Shown one piece after another: positions 55,572 to 64,000 of a stretch of DNA of 64,000 nt. Under the pieces are notes generated by a model. It did not search any database and had not been told where the DNA came from. It saw nothing but the letters and a program-made list of their open reading frames with translations. Source of the stretch: Xenopus tropicalis (taxonomy: Eukaryota; Chordata; Amphibia; Anura; Pipidae); contig NC_030677.2 in assembly GCF_000004195.4 (NCBI RefSeq), positions 201,612,713 through 201,676,712 of the forward strand, in the 5' to 3' direction. Every line of letters starts with the position of its first letter. Position 1 is the stretch's first letter. A program made the translations under genes and the position numbers.

Positions 55572-56891
55572 ATGGAGGGGGCTGCAAACACAGAGGGACC
55601 TGAAAATGACCAAACCCTAAGTATTGACTCATTTATCGAGTACATAATGGCCATCCAAGAGTTATCCATAACGGACCCACAAATCCAAGGGGATCAGGAA
55701 TTACAAAAAGAAACCAGGATGGAGAGCGGTGAAAATAATTTGATTTCGAACACTGAAACCAACGCAACCCAACATTCCGAGCTGGTGTCAAGCCCAATAA
55801 ATACTCCAAAAATTGAGGACATAGACAATAAGGACAATGATGGATTTGGTAAGCGGCACGATAAATTGTTCACATGTCACACACACAGTATGGATCGTGT
55901 GTATTGTACGTGGCTCGGCACTAACTACTGGTACATGTATGCCAAGCCATACTGGGACACTAAGCTGCCTTCAGAAGAGCAATTTTTTGATGATCGTCTC
56001 AACTATTTGGAATGTTCTGATGTCATGACTGATTATGCCAACGGAATGTGGGAACAGGCTCTGTTAGACTCTGACCCTGGATCTTTACTGGAAAGTGACC
56101 AGTATGATGAGACAAAGCAAAGCCAGGATTACCTAAATGGGTGTGATCTTGCCCTTAGTGGTGTGACTTGTTTGAATGAAGTGTCGGATAACAGTGTAGA
56201 TGAGGAGGACTCCTTTACTGGCCTCGCTGTCAGTCCCCCACAGCCAACAGAAGTAGCTGTCAGAAAGGAACTCTCCAGGGATCGCCTGGAAGCTCTACAG
56301 CCAGAGATGGTTATAACTGTGGGGCACCAAGAAGATGAAACCTCCAGTGTGAAAAGCAAAGAGAGATGTAAACTGCCTTTCTCTGCAGTCGCCATTCAGA
56401 ATGATCAGGCTGGGATTGAAGAGGAGAACAAAGAAAATAGCCTTGTTGGGGAGCTGTCTATTCATGGCAAACAACTCCTTGGTACTACTTCAGTGGAACA
56501 CCCCTCGGCCAATAGCATAGATACCTTGGCGAATATTAAATGTTTAAACTCACAGACGGGTGAACAGATGGAGAATTCTCTCATACTGACCTCTCCAAGC
56601 ACGGATACCGAAAGGCAAAAGCAGTCACCAGAAGATAAAATGGTTGTGCCTCTTGGAGAGAATTGTCCCACTAAGTCCAGCGAAATGGAATCAAACCAAC
56701 AGTTCTCTGGAATAGGTTTGACCGACATAAATGGAACTGTTCCGTCCCAAAGTAGAGAGAAAACTAAAGGGCAAAACTGCAAGAAAACAGCAGAGGCAGT
56801 TTCTTACCTTGTGGAGCAACAGGTGGCCAAGTGCCACTGTAACATGGAATGTCCTGCCAGAAGAAATGCCAAAGAAAACCCCGCACTTACA
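55572..56891 (+). CDS. alpk2: alpk2 coding exon, N-terminal region of alpha-kinase 2
   Basis: Encodes 440 residues in phase 0 from the ATG at 55572 to the donor ACA|GTAAGT at 56891/56892. Residues 137-155 (EEQFFDDRLNYLECSDVMTD) match the human ALPK2 segment with DDDLEYLECSDVMTDY. The following acidic LLESD and LNGCDLALSG also align. This is the long, low-complexity, Ser/Glu-rich region that precedes the C-terminal Ig and alpha-kinase domains of this atypical kinase, active in heart development. The N-terminal Ig domain of human ALPK2 is not present before this exon. The open frame runs 48 codons past the donor to a stop at 57033-57035; that tail is intron (VSFPFCLVP...) and should not be annotated. 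Start choice: first ATG after an in-frame TGA. Confidence 0.88.
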
Positions 56892-57664
56892 GTAAGTTTC
56901 CCCTTCTGCCTGGTGCCTTGCTACATGAGCGTGGTGGGATTGGGCTTTTGGGAGAAAAGGAATATTTACATCCCAGCAGCCATTTGGGTAGGCGTGAGTG
57001 ACAGCTACGGCTGGGAGAGGAACACAAATGGTTAAAATGAAGTGTCAGCCAAACAGCAAGCTTTCCTAATTATAGAGAATGGCTGATAATAGCTGGACTC
57101 TTTAATAGAGCTGGGGACAGCTGTATGGGGAAATCTGATATAAATACTTATGCACAGATTCTGTAGCTCGGGTCTATGTTAACCCATTCAGCAAATGATC
57201 GGCCCTTCAGTGTATTAGGGGCATGGAAATAACAGGACAGGGCCACACAAGGGCGACTTGTAGCTGGTTACTGAGGTTGCATTGACTTATAGGGCAAGAC
57301 ATGGACTACAAGCCAATAGTATGTTCCCCCTGGCTTTAGCCACTCTTATATGGGTCATTGTGACACAAGTACAACATGTATTTTAGCTGCAGTAAACAAC
57401 AAATAGGATTAGCGCTGCACACAAGTTTCATATAAGCGCAGCGCTGTATTTATGGGGGAGGGGCTAGAGGCGGTATGTCGACGCCCCCTAGCTTGCATAA
57501 CATTCAGACGTGCAAGGGTGTGCCCATGGGCAGAAAACACAACGGGCCTGTACTAAGATAGAAACAGGGCTGTATTGCACAACAGTGCTGCACTTTGCAC
57601 TAGATTTGCACTAGACTGAGCATTCTGTAACTGCACAGGGGCAGATTATATGTACAACCCTGTT

Positions 57665-57925
57665 TATATAAATAACATTTTTTCATAAAAATATACTTTT
57701 TTAGTAGTATGTGCTATTGGGTAATCCTAAAAAGATAATTGCCTCCTGGGATCATAGGATTCACAGTGCACTCAAACAAACCATTGGCACACATACATGC
57801 TAGGCCCCATCAGCCAATCAGTGGGCAGAATTCTATCTTTTACTTTTACTCCTACTTTAACAGGCCACTTAATATGATATAAACTATCTGTTGGTTAAGT
57901 GTTCATTCATTCATTCTAAGTACAC
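57665..57925. mobile_element. TTAA-type MITE copy 4, truncated
   Basis: TTTAGTAGTATGTGCTATTG, then GGATCATAGGATTCACAGTG and AACTATCTGTTGGTTAAGTG match the middle and right of copy 1 (1942-2386), with an internal deletion of about 150 bases after CCTACTTTAACAGGCC. Both tips are lost. Confidence 0.75.
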
Positions 57926-58667
57926 AGTGGCCCCAGCAGCCCCCATTACAGGCCCAATTAATATGGCTCACTATGGCATCTAACAGCAGCGTCTCTGGCA
58001 TCTTCCAGAATCTACAGATTACCAGACCAGGCCTGCTCATGAATACAGTGCTGCTGAATGTAGGCAGTGCTGTATTCATAGGAGAAGCACATGTTTCTGT
58101 GCTACATTTTGAAGCATAAATGCCTGTTCCTATGGGTGCTATACATGGGGTAGGGAGCAAGGTGTAAAAAAAATGGCAGTTTGTGTCTTTGCACTCCGCG
58201 CAAAAGTAGATTCTGTGGCCCTAACTAAGGTATGTATTGATTTCATCGCATACTATGAGAAAAGACACATGAACTACAGCTTCTTGCATAGTTTGTCCCC
58301 TCCATAGTTTACAAGGGAACCTATTTTTATCATGCACAGTAGTAGCTTAGAATGTGACTGTCAGTTCACATGGGGTCCTGTACTAACAGGTCAGCAGTAC
58401 AAGTGGGACATCTCTGTGAGATCGGAGAAGCGTTAGACTGCTCTTCCACTAGGAGAACTACCAGTGTAACATGAACCATCAACCTCATATAAAGGAGACA
58501 TGGAAGGAAGATGGGAGAAGACAGAAGCTGAAATAGAATGGTTGCTTAAGAAAGATTAAGGAGATGGAGAGGTCAGGAGAGAAAGGGAATGGGAAAGAAG
58601 AATGAAAAGAGACTGCATATTGTAATTAATTATACATTCAATATAGTTTCATAGATTTTTGTTAGTA

Positions 58668-59891
58668 CAGGTATAGGATCCTTTATCCGGAAACCTGTTA
58701 TCCAGAAAGTTCTGAATTTCGGAAAGGCCATCTCCATAGACTCCATTATAAGCAAATAATTCTGATTTTTAAAAATTTAAAGATTTCCTTTTTCTCTGTA
58801 ATAATAAAACAGTACCTGTACTTGATCCCAACTAAGATATAATTACCCCTTATTGGGGGCAGAACAGCCCTATTGGGTTTATTTAATGGTTAAATGATTC
58901 CCTTTTCTTTGTAATAATAAAACAGTACCTGTACTTGATCCCAACTAAGATATAATTACCCCTTATTGGGGGCAGAACAGCCCTATTGGGTTTATTTAAT
59001 GGTTAAATGATTTCCTTTTCTCTGTAATAATAAAACAGTACCTGTACTTGATCCCAACTAAGATATAATTACCCCTTATTGGGGGCAGAACAGCCCTATT
59101 GGGTTTATTTAATGGTTAAATGATTCCCTTTTCTCTGTAATAATAAAACAGTACCTGTACTTGATCCCAACTAAGATATAATTACCCCTTATTGGGGGCA
59201 GAACAGCCCTATTGGGTTTATTTAATGGTTAAATGATTCCCTTTTCTTTGTAATAATAAAACAGTACCTGTACTTGATCCCAACTAAGATATAATTACCC
59301 CTTATTGGGGGCAGAACAGCCCTATTGGGTTTATTTAATGGTTAAATGATTCCCTTTTCTCTGTAATAATAAAACAGTACCTGTACTTGATCCCAACTAA
59401 GATATAATTACCCCTTATTGGGGGCAGAACAGCCCTATTGGGTTTATTTAATGGTTAAATGATTCCCTTTTCTCTGTAATAATAAAACAGTACCTGTACT
59501 TGATCCCAACTAAGATATAATTACCCCTTATTGGGGCAGAACAGCCCTATTGGGTTTATTTAATGGTTAAATGATTCCCTTTTCTCTGTAATAATAAAAC
59601 AGTACCTGTACTTGATCCCAACTAAGATATAATTACCCCTTATTGGGGCAGAACAGCCCTATTGGGTTTATTTAATGGTTAAATTATTCCCTTTTCTCTG
59701 TAATAATAAAACAGTACCTGTACTTGATCCCAACTAAGATATAATTAATGCTTATTGGAGGCAAAACAATTCTATTGGATACTTAAATGATGTTTAGCAG
59801 ACTTAAGTTATGGAGATCCAAATTACGGAAAGATCCCTTATCTGGGAAAACCCCAGGTCCCGAGCATTCTGGATAACAGGTCCCATACCTG
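58668..59891. mobile_element. TA-flanked satellite MITE, locus E (about 9 units)
   Basis: CAGGTATAGGATCCTTTATC at the left, CAGGTCCCATACCTG at the right, TA at 58666-58667 and 59892-59893. About nine ~114-bp units at 58785-59755. Units 5'-to-3' shift from the GGGGG form to the GGGG form in the last ones. Confidence 0.9.
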
Positions 59892-62514
59892 TATAGTTTG
59901 TAGGACTTGCAGACTATTCACAAGGTCCAGTACATAATATTTATTCGAAGTTCTCCTACTAAAGGTGGGTTAGCAATGCCATTGGGTCTCAGTATGTGCC
60001 GCTCCTCACACAGACGGTCCCCAGGGCTGGCATTGTCTAAGGCCTTTATTTATAAAGGGCCAAACATTTTCCATAGAGCAGTAAAAGAGTCAGGAGGAGG
60101 AAATTCTTTTGATGCTGGAACACGAGGCCTTTGGCTTCTTAGTTCCCTCATAGGAGTCTCCTATTTCAGCTGTAAATTAAGTCCATCCGGGTGGCAAGGT
60201 CCAAAATCTTTTCCACAACAGTCACCCACCATAAATCAATGGCTTCCCCCTTAGCCACCTTCACTACAGTAGCTGCCTGCTCACGTAGATAAAGATAAGT
60301 GGGGGCAGACTTTCCAGAACATTCTTACGTGACATTTGAACAGACCCCACAATCCATAAACTGCGTAAACCAGCAAAACATCCTCTATATTTATCTCCTA
60401 ACTGCCTGTTAAACACAATGGGGATCGTGTATGAGCTGGGAGGGGTGGGTATTTGTAACTAAAAACAAATAGGCTTCATTTTTTCGGAGTGTCTCATAAG
60501 TATGTGAGCGCCAGCACTGATGTAGGTGTCGAGGTAAGTCATGGGGTATGGGAGCTCAGTAAAGCCTAGGCAAGCAGTGAGTGGGTCTCCTATAGGCTAC
60601 AAGATAGACTTATGTAACTGAACATTCTAAAGCTACGTCAAGGAGTGGCTGATCAACCGCCATAGGGAAAATGTGTTTTGACATTGAATTCATTTCTGGG
60701 AGTAGGCTTGGCAGTGTGCCATGTAACTGCTGAAGATGGCACCATGTGTAAGTACTTCAACCCAATAACATTTCTAATAATCTGTTGCTAATGAATTCTA
60801 CTCATATACTATATTAACTTATACTCTCCTTCATAACCCTGCACTCCTCTGCTCCTCTCTCTCTATATCTGCTCCCACTCTCTCCTGATCCTTATACTCA
60901 GCTTGGGACAGGCCATTGACCACAGAAGAACTGCAATGCCAGGCCCAATGTGCACCCCACTCCCTCAGTGCTTCCCCCCAAGTGAGGTGAGAGGCAAGGC
61001 TTGTGGAGTAGATGAGTTGAGGGGGGCTATCATGCAATACAGACTGGAAGTGAAGCAGGGAGAGTTTGACATGCACCAATGTGATTCCTACCTCCATAAT
61101 ATGTTCCTGTCTGTCTCCTCTTTAGAAAGATCTTTGGTACTAAGACCTAGATCTGAAAGAAGGTTCTGAGGTCATGGATTGTATTCTTCGCAATGAAGAT
61201 GTGCAGCTTAGGATGGTTTCTGGCTCTTATTATAAAAATAATTGTGTCTTATACTGTGGTCCAAACCCCAGCAGATCCAGGCTTCTATGTGCCATTGAGC
61301 TAAATTTATACATCTAAATGCCACCCAGGAAGTCAGATTTGCCTTTATTTAAATGCTTGTTATTCTAAGAAAACACTCCCATTGGCTTCTTCTACCCACA
61401 TTTGTGCACTCTGGTTGGTATATCAGAGCAGCCAGTGACCAGTTTTAGTCGATTTGAGCTGAAGTCTGCCCATTAGTGGATAGGATTCAGTAATGGAATC
61501 ATGTTCCTGATTGGACATGATCAAGCCTTTTGTCTGCTGATGGCATCTATTTTCAATCAATCGCTAGACTGGCTAAATGACTCCCCTGTCCTTGGAGTGA
61601 CTGGTGGGAAAAGATTTGCACAACTGTTGCCACCTTTGATCCAGTAGTGCCACCCAGGATATCTTCTCAGGGAACTAGGACTATCACCACCAAGTGCCCT
61701 AACAATGGCTCTCAGTTGCTTCTACAATGGGCAGACTGGCAGGGCTGATAATTCCCTAGTACCCAATAGTTACTGTACAGTTATGTGTTGAAAATGTTGG
61801 CCCCTTAAATTATTTTCTTGTTAAACTACAGCCCTAACATTTTATCAGGGTTGGAGGAATGCTGGGAGTTGTAGTCCCATGACATTTGTTGTCCCAAGAA
61901 CCCAGGAAACATGGCTCTGAACAGGGTTGGAAAGACAGGGCTAACTATAGCTTATGTTGCACATGTACTGTGTATTAGCCGGGGTGCTGAGGAGCTGGTA
62001 CTCTCATGTGAGTCTAATGGTGCAGTATCCAGCTCATTCTTACCGACTGATATTAAGGACATGAACGAGTTAATTCCAATAGACTATAAACATTTGTCTA
62101 TGACTGGGTCACAAACTCCCAGATGAAGGTCGCACCTGACTGCAAAGCTTCTATTCCCCCCGACACTCACGGAGGTGATAAATGTTCTTAGGAACAGTTG
62201 TTTCCCAGTCCAGTCACTGGGCTGATATTGCATTTATGCTGCATTAGACACTGGCCCCCCCAGGGGCATTACTTAGGCTGACTGCACACATAGGGATTTG
62301 GAACATTTGCTCTGAATCATCCGTTATCGCTCCCCCATTGCTCCCAGTGGCAATTTGGTGAAACTACTACTGTGGGCAGTTTTCACGCATTTCGCATGTA
62401 GTGTCAAGGGGCCAAGTTTACATGGAAGGGCTGAAGGATAACTGAGGCATTTATGTTGTTTGCTTCAAGGTTTTCCTGTTAGCCTGACTCAATCTTTGCT
62501 ACATGAAAATACAA

Positions 62515-63010
62515 ATGCTCGCCAAGCGAGCGGATCTTATAGTGTATGGGCACCTTTATTCAAGTCCACCAGTACAGATCATGTAAGGTTCTCTGGGTTC
62601 TCTGTCTCTCTGATTCTCAAAGTGCTCAAAAGTGCCCCGTGTTCCATTCTGCAAAATGATGGAAACAGCAGCACGCTGGTTATTTTGAGAAGTGATGACT
62701 TTACTTATATGCCAAAGGCAATGTTCAGGCTTCAGTCTAGTCCTTTATCAAGCCTCAGATTCCAGAATTACAGCTCAATGAATATATTGCAGAGGAATAC
62801 AAGTAAAGTTGGCCATACATAGGCCAATGAAAGCTGCTGTCTTGGCCTCTCTTGGCCAATGTATGACAGACCTCCTGCGGTCGGCCCAAGCAGGTTAGAA
62901 AATCCTGTCGGACGAGGGCCATAGGTCTATGTTTTGATCTAATCATTGTCAGAATGTCGGACCAGTCGGATATGGCCCATGAAAAGATCCACTCAATTCC
63001 TCCCAATTGA
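62515..63010. mobile_element. fragments of six-hairpin MITE family
   Basis: CTCGCCAAGCGAGCGGATCT, then TATAGTGTATGGGCACC, at 62518-62556 is an isolated end. AAAGTTGGCCATACATAGGCC at 62809 begins a second decayed piece with GGTCGGCCCAAGCAGGTTAGAAAATCCTGTCGGAC, partly in family order, to about 63000. Confidence 0.55.
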
Positions 63011-63456
63011 GTTCCTTTAGGGCAAGCTTCAATGAAAGCATATATGAATCCATTTTGCATTTCAAAATTTAAAAATAGAACAAACCTTTATGATAACATC
63101 AACATATATCTTACTTTATATATAACAGCCTTATGCGTTTCATGCCCAGATGGCAGATTTTCTTTTGCAAGCTTCAAAGAAACCTAGCTGTTTGGCTACT
63201 TCCTAGGGATGCCCATAAACAACCATGCAAAAAAATACAATTTTCTCAATATAAGTATTTATTTCAAACATATAGAGCAATGTTAAAATCGTTGAGAAAA
63301 GCTGATCACCTTAAAACTTTATTGAAGTCTTTGGGAAATGTAGAATTGAATTAGGAGATACAGTAACACTTCTAATGTAAATGATCACTATAGAGATATT
63401 AATAAACTGGGCATCAGTCTATCTAACAAAATTTGTCTGTTTCTTTTCATTTAAAG

Positions 63457-64000
63457 GTTACAAATGGCAATGAATCCTACAACTTTCTGCCTGAAAGCAG
63501 CAGCCAGTCCAGCCAGGGACACAGAACCTCCACAGAGGTCTCAGGACGCGATGCCAATGGGCTCCACAAGATACACAGTGACTGTCCTTGTCACAGATCT
63601 AACGTCATGCCAAAAGACATTTCTTTAACTTTGTTCAAGGAAAATACACATTTTACTCAGCCATTTGATAATAAAGACATTTTAGGAGAAAGTGCCTCTT
63701 CTACGTGTTCTACTGTGGTGCCCAAACCGTTAGGCACCATACAAAAAGTGAGTAACCTTACTAAAGCTGTAAGTGTTAAAGCTTCCTTGGACTGTAAACA
63801 TGAGAATGTTGGAGACACTTTAGCAATGATCGACAGAAATACTGATCAAGGCCTTAATCCTTGTCCTGAAAATAAAGGTTATGGTGGAATGACTAGCCGC
63901 AGAGCTACAGACCAGCTCAAAATGAATCTTATCACAAAAAAAGCAAATAGCATAACTACACAACAAAAAGATACAATTCCAGAGGGTAAAAGAAGGCCTT
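63457..64000 (+). CDS. alpk2: alpk2 second visible exon (partial, runs off the right edge)
   Basis: The acceptor TTTCTTTTCATTTAAAG ends at 63456. From there one frame stays open to the window end (544 bases, 181 codons plus one base) with no stop, starting VTNGNESYNFLPESSSQSSQ and continuing Ser/Thr/Lys-rich. It joins exon 55572-56891 in phase 0 (KENPALT|VTNGNE). Composition and position fit the giant central exon of ALPK2, which in human encodes most of the disordered region before the kinase. It has no early ATG-initiated frame and would be missed by ORF calling. The kinase domain must lie further right. Confidence 0.85.

Larger units (their letters stand above)
56892..63456 (+). other. alpk2: alpk2 intron
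   Basis: Bounded by donor GTAAGT and acceptor TTTAAAG. It contains MITEs at 57665-57925 and 58668-59891 and fragments near 62.5-63.0 kb. 57040-57660, 57930-58660, 59895-61820 and 61900-62510 show no gene; frames of 85-115 residues there have no motif. Confidence 0.7.

Noticed and set aside
56892..57035. 48-codon extension of the alpk2 exon to a stop
   Set aside because: A strong GTAAGT donor precedes it, and a phase-0 acceptor with a long open exon follows at 63457; the extension is intron.

Overview
The window is vertebrate nuclear DNA, almost certainly from a Xenopus frog. It shows AT-rich introns, short exons with GT-AG borders, and a very dense set of miniature inverted-repeat elements (MITEs). 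Many of these have TTAA target sites or internal tandem arrays of the kind known from Xenopus. It contains no bacterial operons, CRISPR arrays or tRNA/rRNA genes that I can recognise.

Two host genes lie head to head. On the minus strand, seven exons of malt1 (paracaspase of the CARD-BCL10-MALT1 NF-kappaB complex) run from the start codon at 25430 down to a 24-nt microexon at 99-122. They encode the death domain, Ig1, Ig2 and the start of the linker to the caspase-like domain, which lies beyond the left edge. All seven exons join in one frame (895 nt, 298 codons plus one base). On the plus strand, two exons of alpk2 (alpha-kinase 2) lie at 55572-56891 and from 63457 past the right edge. The kinase domain is outside the window. 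MALT1 and ALPK2 are also divergent neighbours in human, which supports both calls.

Layout: 1-25430 malt1 exons and introns; about 25430-25600 malt1 promoter/5' leader with a CTCF-like site and an ISRE-like site; 25.7-55.4 kb intergenic, almost wholly repeats; 55.4-64 kb alpk2. The intergenic part holds a G-rich 82-bp minisatellite (27.1-28.7 kb), a Tc1/mariner element with a nearly complete DD34E transposase (29731-31280), a decayed L1/Tx1-like LINE broken by two younger insertions (about 34.7-36.97 kb), a perfect 78-bp-arm hairpin with a 13-bp target duplication (36.65-36.88 kb), TTAA elements with internal 240-bp arrays, a 28-bp minisatellite, and a family of MITEs built from six consecutive different hairpins.

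The observations most worth following are the malt1 microexon (likely counterpart of the alternatively spliced TRAF6-binding exon of mammals), the six-hairpin TTAA elements, MITEs that carry tandem arrays of different copy number at different loci, and nested insertions whose empty sites are present in the same window.
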